NCBI GenBank assembly: GCA_031394335.1
Contig: JANMXS010000178.1
Coordinates: forward strand, 1 to 11,902
Reading direction: 5' to 3'
Length of the DNA stretch: 11,902 nt
Source: UKL13-2 sp031394335
GTDB taxonomy: Bacteria > Pseudomonadota > Gammaproteobacteria > Burkholderiales > Usitatibacteraceae
A model generated the notes under the pieces. That model was not told the DNA's origin and did not search any database. It saw only the letters and a program-made list of their open reading frames with translations. A program made the position numbers and the translations under genes. Positions 1 through 6,309 of this stretch are shown piece after piece; position 1 is the first letter of the stretch; each line of letters begins with the position of its first letter.

Positions 1-490
1 TGCCGTTGCCGCTGGAGGCATAGGCCATCTTGCCCGGGTTGGCGCGCGCGAGCTCGATGAATTCCTTGAGGTTGTTGGCTTTCACCGAGGGATGCACGAC
101 GAGGATGTTCGGCACCAGGGCGAATAGCGCGACCGGTTCGAAATCCTTTTCGAAATCGAAGGGCAGCTTGGCGAACAGCGAGGCATTGATCGCATTGGTG
201 ATGGCGTTGACGTAGAAGGTGTAGCCATCGGGTGCGGATTTGGCGACGGCATCGGCGCCGATATTGCTGCTGGCGCCGCCCTTGTTTTCGATAATGATTG
301 GCTGCCCCAAAGCATCGCCCATTTTCTTCGCCATCAGGCGACCGATCAGGTCGGTGGCGCCGCCGGGGGCGAAGCCGACCACGAACTTGATCGGCTTGTT
401 GGGATAGCCGGCTTGCGCAAAGCTGGTGGCGGGCAGGGCGCTGGCGGCGACGCCGGCACCGAGGGCGCTGAGAAATTTTCTGCGTTGCAT
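1..490 (-). CDS. Bug-family (TctC-like) periplasmic solute-binding protein, 3' end outside window
   Basis: This is the N-terminal half (163 residues visible; the family is usually about 320) of a tripartite tricarboxylate transporter substrate-binding protein, which captures small carboxylates or similar anions in the periplasm. Reading the minus strand from the ATG at 490, residues 1-26 form an export signal with a twin arginine followed by KFL, a hydrophobic Ala-rich stretch and a likely cleavage site after SFAQA. The mature part opens with YPNKPIKFVVGFAPGGATD, the hallmark Bug motif that forms the first ligand-binding loop. ENKGGASSNIGADAVAKSAPDGYT and LANNLKEF-like segments typical of the family follow. 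A strong Shine-Dalgarno (GGAGGAAG, complement of 497-504) lies 6 bases before the ATG and fixes the start. The substrate cannot be read from the sequence. Orphan Bug genes without linked tctAB membrane genes are common in betaproteobacteria, and none is seen here. The family call is secure; the C-terminus is simply outside the window. Confidence 0.93.
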   Translation of the reverse strand, partial: MQRRKFLSALGAGVAASALPATSFAQAGYPNKPIKFVVGFAPGGATDLIGRLMAKKMGDALGQPIIIENKGGASSNIGADAVAKSAPDGYTFYVNAITNAINASLFAKLPFDFEKDFEPVALFALVPNILVVHPSVKANNLKEFIELARANPGKMAYASSGNG

Positions 491-542
491 GGTGTGCTTC
501 CTCCGAAATTATTTTTTTGGTAGGCATCGATGATCTTCAAGC

Positions 543-572
543 GACTGCAAGGAAGTGCGCGTCCTTGCAGTC
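543..572. repeat. 11-bp perfect inverted repeat, 8-nt loop
   Basis: GACTGCAAGGA (543-553) is the exact reverse complement of TCCTTGCAGTC (562-572), leaving an 8-base loop, so either strand could form a stable hairpin. No T-run follows on either strand, so it is not a normal intrinsic terminator. It lies about 50 bases upstream of the Bug gene start and could be a leader structure, an operator, or one end of a repeat element. Confidence 0.6.
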
Positions 573-627
573 CACCTGTATTCTGCGGCAAAACGCAGCG
601 ACTTTGTTTTGCGAAAAATGAAAAGTC

Positions 628-693
628 AAAGTCCAGCATTGGCGAGGCTTTCGGGACATTTTTGCTCCAAACGCCGCGCCAGTGCTGGAGTTT
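628..693. repeat. 17-bp imperfect inverted repeat with 32-nt spacer
   Basis: Positions 628-644 pair with 677-693 at 15 of 17 bases; the core CCAGCATTGGCG matches the complement of CGCCAGTGCTGG apart from one change that still permits a G-T pair in one orientation. A further 7-bp inverted repeat, GACTTTG (600-606) with CAAAGTC (627-633), overlaps its left arm. The two look like nested arms of one structured, non-coding repeat. Comparison with other intergenic regions of the same genome would show whether it is multicopy. Confidence 0.5.
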
Positions 694-726
694 GCTATGG
701 GGCTACTTCTTGAAACCCTCAAATTT

Positions 727-811
727 CGTCATTCCGGCGAAGGCCGGAATCCAGTCCTTCCTATAATCAAACACTTGGAGGGACTGGGTCCCGGCCTCCG
801 CCGGGACGACG
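727..811. repeat. REPIN-like doublet of REP-type palindromes
   Basis: Two 31-base arms (727-757 and 781-811) are inverted copies matching at 26 of 31 positions, separated by 23 bases. Each arm is itself a hairpin: ATTCCGGC-GAAG-GCCGGAAT (731-750) and GTCCCGGC-CTCC-GCCGGGAC (788-807). Arms starting CGTCATTCC and ending GGAATCCAG resemble the widespread proteobacterial intergenic repeats of the REP/dRS3 type. The paired inverted arrangement is what is called a REPIN, which is mobilised in trans by RAYT transposases. No RAYT gene is in the window. The stem is followed on the plus strand by a T5 run, but 9 bases away, so I do not call it a terminator. Confidence 0.8.
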
Positions 812-917
812 AGGTTTTTAGAAGTTCCTATGGGACGACGTGCCTTTTGTTATTGGCCTATCGGATTTCAATGCTTCATCTTTAGCCTGCATCAAGCGCG
901 ACTGCCATGTCACCGCC

Positions 918-923
918 TATAAT
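918..923 (+). promoter_or_regulatory. -10 box (TATAAT) immediately upstream of EamA gene
   Basis: A perfect TATAAT ends 6 bases before the ATG at 930. With the usual 6-7 base distance from -10 box to start site, transcription would begin at or next to the A of the ATG, giving a leaderless mRNA. This agrees with the absence of any Shine-Dalgarno before the ATG. No good -35 hexamer is seen 16-18 bases upstream, so the promoter call rests on the -10 box alone. Confidence 0.5.
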
Positions 924-929
924 CGCCCC

Positions 930-1877
930 ATGTCCTCGCAATCCTCGCCCTCCATCCACCGCTGGTGGCTGTCGCCTTATCTGCTGCTATCTCTTACTTC
1001 GCTGTTCTGGTCGCTCAACTGGGTGATCGGCCGCGCCGTGGTCGGCCGTGTGCCGCCGGTGGCGTTGGCGTATTGGCGCTGGTCGCTGGCGGTGCTGATC
1101 ATGCTGCCGATCGCCTTGCCGCAGATTCGTGCGCATTGGCCGCTGATTCGCCGCCACTGGAAAATCACCGTGCTGTTGGCCGTGGTCGGCACCGGCTTCC
1201 ACAATATGTTTTCCTATATCGGCCTCAACTACACCACGGCCACCAATGGGGTGATGTTGAATTCAACGATCCCGGTGCTGATCGTGGTGATCGGCATGCT
1301 GTTCTTCGGCTTGCGTACCACCGCGCTGCAAATGCTCGGCGTGGCGGTGTCCCTGATCGGTGTGCTGGCGATCATTTCCAAGGGACATCTCGAGACCTTG
1401 GCGACGTTTCAATTCAACATCGGCGACCTGATCGTGCTGGGTTCGATGCTGCTGTGGGCGGTGTACACGCTGATGCTCAAATGGCGGCCGGATGGGATTC
1501 CACCGATCGCGTTTCTGTGCGTGTGCGGCGCTGTCGGGGTCGTCGCCATGACGCCGGTATATGCCTGGGAATTGGCGGCCGGTAAATCGATCGTCTGGTC
1601 GTGGCCGGTGGTGGGCGCGTTTCTGTATATCGGCATTTTCCCGTCTTTCCTCGGCTATGTATTCTGGAACAAGGGTGTTGAACAGGTGGGGCCGAATGTG
1701 GCCGGGCTGTTCGTGCACCTGATGCCGGTGTTCGGCAGCCTGTTGGCGTGGCTGTTGCTGGATGAGCGCCTGTATTGGTTCCACCTCGCCGGTATCGCGC
1801 TGATACTGGGCGGCATTTATCTCACCACGCGTAAAACCGCGACGATCATTGAGCCTGCGGCAGAAGGCGGGGAGTAG
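930..1877 (+). CDS. DMT superfamily EamA-type transporter
   Basis: The protein is a 315-residue inner-membrane protein of the drug/metabolite transporter superfamily, with two EamA repeats and about ten hydrophobic helices. Repeat 1 covers roughly residues 15-140 and includes LFWSLNWVIGRAVVGRVPP and the conserved YTTATNGVMLNSTIPVLIVVIG. Repeat 2 covers roughly residues 160-300 and includes GSMLLWAVYTLMLKW and GPNVAGLFVHLMPVFGSLLA followed by LLDERL, a typical end of helix 9. Family members export amino acids, nucleobases or other metabolites; the substrate here cannot be told. An in-frame GTG at 840 would add 30 residues that look unlike protein and cross the -10 box, so the ATG at 930 is preferred; the true N-terminus MSSQSSPSIHRWW leads directly into helix 1. 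It appears to be a single-gene unit, divergent from the Bug gene and separated by 172 bases from sixA. Confidence 0.92.
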   Translation: MSSQSSPSIHRWWLSPYLLLSLTSLFWSLNWVIGRAVVGRVPPVALAYWRWSLAVLIMLPIALPQIRAHWPLIRRHWKITVLLAVVGTGFHNMFSYIGLNYTTATNGVMLNSTIPVLIVVIGMLFFGLRTTALQMLGVAVSLIGVLAIISKGHLETLATFQFNIGDLIVLGSMLLWAVYTLMLKWRPDGIPPIAFLCVCGAVGVVAMTPVYAWELAAGKSIVWSWPVVGAFLYIGIFPSFLGYVFWNKGVEQVGPNVAGLFVHLMPVFGSLLAWLLLDERLYWFHLAGIALILGGIYLTTRKTATIIEPAAEGGE

Positions 1878-2047
1878 GTGGCCTGTAACGATCAAAGCGC
1901 CAGCGTCTGGCTGGCTAAAAATGGCGATAGCGGCGCCAATGGTTTAGGCCTCCTCGCCAGAGAGCCGGCTATGTCTCGTCGGCGCGCCTTGCTCTCGCCA
2001 CTTTTATCTCAGCCATACTTACTGCCTCTTTGACCGTCACAGGCCAC
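1878..2047. repeat. 9-bp inverted repeat at both ends of the EamA-sixA intergenic region
   Basis: GTGGCCTGT begins at 1878, directly after the EamA stop, and its exact complement ACAGGCCAC ends at 2047, two bases before the sixA ATG. Between them I find no gene and no clear terminator. A weak promoter pair for sixA (TTGCTC 1989-1994 and CATACT 2014-2019, 19 apart) is possible but unconvincing. A 9-bp match over 170 bases could be chance. Confidence 0.3.
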
Positions 2048-2049
2048 TA

Positions 2050-2523
2050 ATGCAGATCATCTTGTGGCGGCATGCCGAAGCCGAAGACCTGGCGCCCAGC
2101 GATCACGCGCGCCGCCTCACCGCCAAAGGGCAAAAGCAGGCCGATGCCATGGCGCGCTGGCTGAAGCAGCATGTCGATAGCGATCTTGCGCAGTGGCGCG
2201 TCATCGCCAGTCCGGCCGAACGTGCCCAGCAGACGGCCGCCGCGCTGGAGTTGCGCTTTGTTACCGAGCCTTCGATTGCGCCCGATGCGCCCAGCAGCGC
2301 GATGATCGCCGCGGCCGGCTGGCCCGACGCGGCACAGAATGTGATCGTGGTTGGCCATCAGCCGACACTGGGCATGGTGGCGGCGCAGTTGCTCAACGGC
2401 GTCGAAGGTTATGTGTCGGTAAAAAAGGGCGCGATCTGGTGGTTCGAGGCGCGCCAACGCGAGGGCAAGATGCAAACCGTGTTGCGCGCCATGGCTACAC
2501 CCGAATCGATCATGTGGCGTTAG
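2050..2523 (+). CDS. sixA: SixA-type phosphohistidine phosphatase (histidine phosphatase family)
   Basis: The 157-residue cytosolic protein matches the usual size of SixA (about 160). Its N-terminus MQIILWRHAEAE carries the RHAE signature, with the catalytic His at position 8 and Arg at 7. SPAERAQQTA (about residues 57-66) is the family's second conserved block. VVGHQPTLGMVA near residue 100 supplies the second active-site His. SixA enzymes remove phosphate from phospho-histidine; in E. coli this is tied to the ArcB HPt domain and to the nitrogen phosphotransferase system. A weak AGG sits 6 bases before the ATG. Its stop codon overlaps the stop of the convergent ppx gene, and clustering with ppx/ppk suggests a shared phosphate theme, but direct action on polyphosphate metabolism is only inference. 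Confidence 0.88.
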   Translation: MQIILWRHAEAEDLAPSDHARRLTAKGQKQADAMARWLKQHVDSDLAQWRVIASPAERAQQTAAALELRFVTEPSIAPDAPSSAMIAAAGWPDAAQNVIVVGHQPTLGMVAAQLLNGVEGYVSVKKGAIWWFEARQREGKMQTVLRAMATPESIMWR

Positions 2524-4016
2524 ACGGCCTTGGTGCCCGACAGCAGCACATTGATACCGATGCCGGCCCACTCCGCGGCTTCCTGTTTGAGCTCGTAATC
2601 GGTAAGGTCGTGGCTGGCGAGCCACTGCGGATCGGCATCAAGCTTGAACACGTCGCCGACGCGCGACACTGAAAAGAGTTTTCCGTCGAGCGTGCGACGG
2701 CTGCGCGACAGCAGCACGGCCAGCCGCAAACACAATACCCGCGCCGCGAAGGCGCGATCGCGGTTCAGCTCGGCGGCAACCTTGGCCAGCTTGCCGCGCT
2801 GGGCGAGAATCAATGCTGCCAGCACCGTCTGCTCACGTTTTGAAAAGCCCGGCATATCGGCATTGCTGATGATGTACGTGGAGTGCTTGTGAAAGCCGGC
2901 CTGCGCAATCGAGATGCCGATTTCATGCATGCGGCACGCCCAGCCCAGCGTCTGCCGCGTTTGAAAGGTGCGTTCGGCATCGCTGTCGTCATTGATCGAA
3001 TTGAAAAAGCGCATCGCCAGGTTTTCCACGCGCGTCGCCTGTGCATGGTCGATGTGATAACGCTTGCTGAACTGGACGATGGTGGCGTCGCGAATGTCCT
3101 CGTGAAAGCTGCGGCCGAGCAGATCGTAGAGCACGCCGTCGCGCAGTGCGGTATCGGCGATCGCCATTTCCTCAATGCCCAGCACCTCGAAGATCGCACT
3201 CATGATCGCCAATCCGCCCGGCAGCACCGGCAGGCGATCGCCTTTCACGCCCGGCAAATCCAGCGATTTGAAGTCGCCGGCACGCAACGCCTTGTCCTTC
3301 AGCCAATCCAGACCGCTGCGGGTGATGCCATGGGTGCTCTGGCCGTTTTCAACCAGGATGATACCCAGCGCCTTGGCGGTGCCACTGGACCCGTAGGCCT
3401 CGCGCCAGCCTTCCTTGTGGAACGCGGTGATAATCGTTTCAAGTTCGCGCGCAGCTGCATATTGCGCGTCCTTGAACGATTTTTTATCGAGTTTTCCGCC
3501 GGGGAAATAGCGTTCCGAGTAGGACACGCAACCCATGTAAAGGCTTTCCAGCGTTTTCGGCTTGAGGCGATGGCCGATGATGAATTCGGTGGAGCCGCCG
3601 CCGATATCGACCACCAGCCGGTTGTGATTGGCCGGCGGCAGGCTTTGTGCAACGCCAACGTAAATCAGTCGCGCTTCCTCGCGACCGGCGATGATTTCGA
3701 TCGGGTAGCCCAGCGCGGCTTCGGCCTCGCGCACGAATGAATCCGCATTCTTGGCCACGCGCAGCGCATTGGTACCGACCACTCGTACCGCATCCTTGGG
3801 CAGGCCGCGCAGGCGCTCGGCGAACAGGCGTAGCGCGGTCAGGGCGCGTTCAGCCGTTTTGGCATCGATCTGCTTGTCGGCAGTCACGCCGGCGCCGAGG
3901 CGCACGGTTTCCTTCAGGCTGTCGAGCGGATAGAGTTGATGGTCAACCACCCGCGCAATCTGCAGATGAAAACTATTGGAGCCGAGGTCGACGGCGGCGA
4001 GGGTGTGATGGGGCAT
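2520..4016 (-). CDS. ppx: exopolyphosphatase (Ppx/GppA family)
   Basis: This 498-residue protein matches Ppx length (513 in E. coli) and should release orthophosphate processively from the ends of long polyphosphate. It has the two-lobed ASKHA fold. AAVDLGSNSFHLQIARV (residues 7-23) is the first phosphate loop, VVGTNALRVAKN (79-90) follows, and GREEARLIYVGV (111-122) contains the catalytic Glu region. VVDIGGGSTEF (135-145) is the second phosphate loop and GSSGTAKAL lies near 209-217. The C-terminal HD-like helical domain includes MHEIGISIAQAGFHKHSTYI (363-382). GppA, a pppGpp phosphatase, belongs to the same family and cannot be excluded by motif alone. However, length and the position head-to-head with ppk favour Ppx. 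The ATG at 4016 has no strong Shine-Dalgarno. The stop codon shares bases with the sixA stop. Confidence 0.93.
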   Translation of the reverse strand: MPHHTLAAVDLGSNSFHLQIARVVDHQLYPLDSLKETVRLGAGVTADKQIDAKTAERALTALRLFAERLRGLPKDAVRVVGTNALRVAKNADSFVREAEAALGYPIEIIAGREEARLIYVGVAQSLPPANHNRLVVDIGGGSTEFIIGHRLKPKTLESLYMGCVSYSERYFPGGKLDKKSFKDAQYAAARELETIITAFHKEGWREAYGSSGTAKALGIILVENGQSTHGITRSGLDWLKDKALRAGDFKSLDLPGVKGDRLPVLPGGLAIMSAIFEVLGIEEMAIADTALRDGVLYDLLGRSFHEDIRDATIVQFSKRYHIDHAQATRVENLAMRFFNSINDDSDAERTFQTRQTLGWACRMHEIGISIAQAGFHKHSTYIISNADMPGFSKREQTVLAALILAQRGKLAKVAAELNRDRAFAARVLCLRLAVLLSRSRRTLDGKLFSVSRVGDVFKLDADPQWLASHDLTDYELKQEAAEWAGIGINVLLSGTKAV

Positions 4017-4082
4017 TGACGCGGTGTTTTTGAGGTAATTTACTTGCGCGGAAGTATGTCACATCCGTTGCGAGGTCGGCAT

Positions 4083-4100
4083 CTGTCACGGAAATGTCAT
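4083..4100 (+). promoter_or_regulatory. Pho box (PhoB site) upstream of ppk
   Basis: CTGTCAC (4083-4089), a 4-base spacer GGAA, then ATGTCAT (4094-4100) form two direct 7-mers on the 11-base repeat of the classical Pho box (CTGTCAT, A/T-rich 4 bases, CTGTCAT/C). The first repeat fits the consensus fully if the terminal C is allowed, and the second differs at one base. The site points toward ppk and sits in the 95-bp ppx/ppk gap. PhoB control of ppk under phosphate starvation is known in several proteobacteria; regulation here is inferred. Confidence 0.75.
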
Positions 4101-4110
4101 AAGCTGCCGG

Positions 4111-4116
4111 TATGGT
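4111..4116 (+). promoter_or_regulatory. probable -10 box for PhoB-dependent ppk promoter
   Basis: TATGGT lies exactly 10 bases after the Pho box, the usual spacing at PhoB-activated promoters, where the Pho box replaces the -35 element. It matches TATAAT at four of six bases, including the key A2 and T6. It overlaps the first possible ATG of ppk (4112), so if it is real the transcript would start near 4123 and translation would begin at the ATG at 4145. Confidence 0.45.
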
Positions 4117-6253
4117 GAAAAGCAAATCAAAAACTCCAAGACGCATGGCGGCCACTAAAAAACCAAGCCGGTTTTTGAACCGGGAAATCCAGTTGCTCGC
4201 GTTCAACCGACGGGTGCTGGAGCAGGCCGAGGACAAGACGGTTCCATTGCTGGAGCGGCTCAAGTTTTTGTCGATCGTCTCGTCCAATATGGACGAATTT
4301 TTCGAAATTCGCGTCGCCGGCCTGAAAGAGCAAATCAAACTCGGCTCGATAGCAAGGGAGGCCGACGGTCGCTCTGCATCGGAAACGTTCCGGGTGGTGG
4401 CGGATGAGGCGCACCGGCTGGTGGCCCGCCAGTACGTGTTGCTCAATGACGAATTGTTTCCGGCGATGGCTGCGCAGGGCATCCGCTTTATCCGTCGCGC
4501 GCAATGGACGGCAGCACAGCAGGCCTGGGTAAAGGATTATTTTTTCCGCGAAATGATGCCGGTGCTGACGCCAATCGGTCTCGATCCGGCGCACCCGTTT
4601 CCGCGCATTTTCAACAAGTCGCTCAATTTTGCGGTCGAGCTCAGCGGTCGCGATGCGTTTGGACGCGATTCCCTGCGCGCTATCGTGCAGGCGCCGCGGG
4701 TGCTGCCCCGTGTGATCCGGCTGCCAAAGGAAGTGAGCAGCGGTGACAACGATTTCGTTTTTCTGACCTCGGTACTGCATGCGCATGTCGGCGAATTGTT
4801 TGCCGGGATGGAAGTGCTGGGTTGCTACCAGTTCCGTGTAACCCGCAACTCGGACCTGTTCGTCGACGAGGAGGAGGTCAAGAATCTGCGCCTGGCCTTG
4901 CAGGGCGAATTGCCGCAGCGACATCTCGGCGATGCCGTGCGGCTCGAAGTTGCCGACAACTGTTCTGCGGAAATGGAAAGCTTTTTACTGGCGCAATTCG
5001 AACTCGATGAAAGCGATCTTTACCGCGTCAATGGCCCGGTGAATCTGGTGCGTTTGATGAGCGTGCCGGATGAAGTTGCGCGCCCGGACTTGAAGTACGC
5101 CGCGTTCGTCCCCGGTGTGCCCAAACCGATCATGAAAGTGGCCAAGGGCAAGGACATTTTTGAGACGTTGAAAAAGCACGATGTGCTGCTGCACCATCCC
5201 TTCCAGAGCTTCACCCCGGTGATCGACTTCATCCACCAGGCGGCGCGCGATCCGCAGGTGGTGGCGATCAAGCAGACGGTGTATCGCACCGGTACCGATT
5301 CGGCGATCATGGAATCCCTGATCGACGCGGCCAAGCGTGGCAAAGAGGTGACCGTGGTGGTGGAGCTGATGGCACGCTTCGATGAAGAGGCCAATCTCAA
5401 TTGGGCGGCCAAGCTGGAAGAGGTCGGGGCGCATGTGGTTTACGGTGTGGTCGGCCACAAAACTCACGCGAAAATGGCGCTGATCGTGCGCCGGGAGTAT
5501 GCCTCGGGCGACGAGGGCAAGCGCGTGCTGCGGCGCTATGTGCACTTGGGTACCGGCAATTACCATACGCGTACTGCGGGGCTGTACACCGACTTTGGCC
5601 TGATTACGGCAAACGATGCGATCTGCGCCGACGTCAACGATGTGTTTGTACAGCTCACCGGGCTGGGCAAGGCGACCAAGCTTACGCATGTCTGGCAGGC
5701 GCCGTTTACGTTGCATGAACGGGTGATTCACGCCATCGACAATGAAACCAAACTGGCCAAGGCAGGCAAACGCGCCGTGATCATTGCCAAGATGAATTCG
5801 CTGCTCGACACGCAGGTAATTGAGGCGCTGTATCGCGCCTCTGCTGCCGGTGTCAGGGTTGATCTGATCGTGCGTGGTGTCTGCGCCTTGAGGCCGGGCG
5901 TTGCCGGATTGTCGGAGAATATCCGCGTGCGCTCCGTAGTGGGGCGCTTCCTTGAGCATTCGCGGATTTTCTATTTCCGTAGTGGCGGCGAGGAACGGGT
6001 GATGCTGTCGAGCGCCGACTGGATGGAGCGCAATTTCTTCCGTCGCATCGAGCTGTGCTTTCCGATTCTCGACGCCAAGTTGAAAAAGCGCGTCATCAGC
6101 GAGGGCTTGACGCCCTACCTGCAGGATAATTCACAGGCTTGGGAAATGGACGGCGAGGGCGGCTACACGCGCAGAAAACCCGTAGGCGGGACGCGTGGAG
6201 TACGCAAAGTCGCGCAGGAGGCACTGCTGAATTTGCTCACTGTGCCGGACTAG
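4112..6253 (+). CDS. ppk1: polyphosphate kinase 1
   Basis: This is a full-length PPK1 (713 residues from the first ATG; E. coli has 688). It reversibly transfers the ATP gamma-phosphate to polyphosphate through a phosphohistidine. Domains in order are the N domain (FLNREIQLLAFNRRVLEQAED, residues 21-41; SSNMDEFFEIRVAGLK, 57-72), the head domain (about 125-330, with TPIGLDPAHPFP), and two phospholipase D-like C domains. C1 holds HHPFQSFTPVIDFI, AIKQTVYRTGTDS and GHKTHAKMALIVRRE; His452 matches the autophosphorylated His435 of E. coli. HLGTGNYHTRTAGLYTDFGLIT follows. C2 holds FLEHSRIFYF, whose His616 matches the second active-site His592. Neither candidate start has a good Shine-Dalgarno. The ATG at 4145 (702 residues) is the likely true start if the promoter at 4111-4116 is correct. 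It diverges from ppx, converges on bamD with only 31 bases between stops, and is probably phosphate-regulated. Confidence 0.96.
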   Translation: MVKSKSKTPRRMAATKKPSRFLNREIQLLAFNRRVLEQAEDKTVPLLERLKFLSIVSSNMDEFFEIRVAGLKEQIKLGSIAREADGRSASETFRVVADEAHRLVARQYVLLNDELFPAMAAQGIRFIRRAQWTAAQQAWVKDYFFREMMPVLTPIGLDPAHPFPRIFNKSLNFAVELSGRDAFGRDSLRAIVQAPRVLPRVIRLPKEVSSGDNDFVFLTSVLHAHVGELFAGMEVLGCYQFRVTRNSDLFVDEEEVKNLRLALQGELPQRHLGDAVRLEVADNCSAEMESFLLAQFELDESDLYRVNGPVNLVRLMSVPDEVARPDLKYAAFVPGVPKPIMKVAKGKDIFETLKKHDVLLHHPFQSFTPVIDFIHQAARDPQVVAIKQTVYRTGTDSAIMESLIDAAKRGKEVTVVVELMARFDEEANLNWAAKLEEVGAHVVYGVVGHKTHAKMALIVRREYASGDEGKRVLRRYVHLGTGNYHTRTAGLYTDFGLITANDAICADVNDVFVQLTGLGKATKLTHVWQAPFTLHERVIHAIDNETKLAKAGKRAVIIAKMNSLLDTQVIEALYRASAAGVRVDLIVRGVCALRPGVAGLSENIRVRSVVGRFLEHSRIFYFRSGGEERVMLSSADWMERNFFRRIELCFPILDAKLKKRVISEGLTPYLQDNSQAWEMDGEGGYTRRKPVGGTRGVRKVAQEALLNLLTVPD

Positions 6254-6262
6254 CGAGCCAAC

Positions 6263-6309
6263 TACGCCTTGCCGATGGTAAACGCTACCAGAGCTTCCAC
6301 CAAGGCGTA
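6263..6309. repeat. 9-bp inverted repeat at the ppk/bamD convergent junction
   Basis: TACGCCTTG (6263-6271) and CAAGGCGTA (6301-6309) are perfect complements, enclosing a 29-base loop that contains a smaller GGTA/TACC hairpin and the bamD stop codon. Its place between two convergent genes suggests a bidirectional transcription-end or 3'-stability structure. No T-run follows either arm, so it is not a canonical intrinsic terminator. Confidence 0.4.

Larger units (their letters stand above)
491..929. other. gene-free intergenic region rich in inverted repeats
   Basis: No convincing gene lies in these 439 bases; the short open frames here have no recognisable family features and cross the palindromes. 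The left end holds the leader and Shine-Dalgarno of the Bug protein gene, including a run of seven A on the minus strand (512-518). The middle holds three inverted repeats (543-572, 600-633, 628-693), then a REPIN-like palindrome pair (727-811). The right end carries a perfect TATAAT just before the EamA gene. The density of palindromes suggests non-coding repeat insertions between two divergently transcribed genes. Confidence 0.7.

Noticed and set aside
788..821. hairpin followed by T5, as an intrinsic terminator
   Set aside because: The T-run is 9 bases from the stem, no gene upstream on the plus strand needs termination there, and the hairpin belongs to the REPIN-like repeat.
1263..1895. 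210-residue minus-strand frame over the EamA gene
   Set aside because: It is very rich in His, Arg and Gln with no membrane or domain pattern, and lies fully opposite a clear transporter gene.
2883..3740. 285-residue open frame on the plus strand
   Set aside because: It is entirely antisense to ppx, which has every family motif; the frame has no ribosome site or recognisable domain and arises from GC-rich codon bias.
4985..5959. 324-residue open frame on the minus strand
   Set aside because: It is antisense to the catalytic half of ppk; the His/Arg/Gln-rich composition is typical of a shadow frame.
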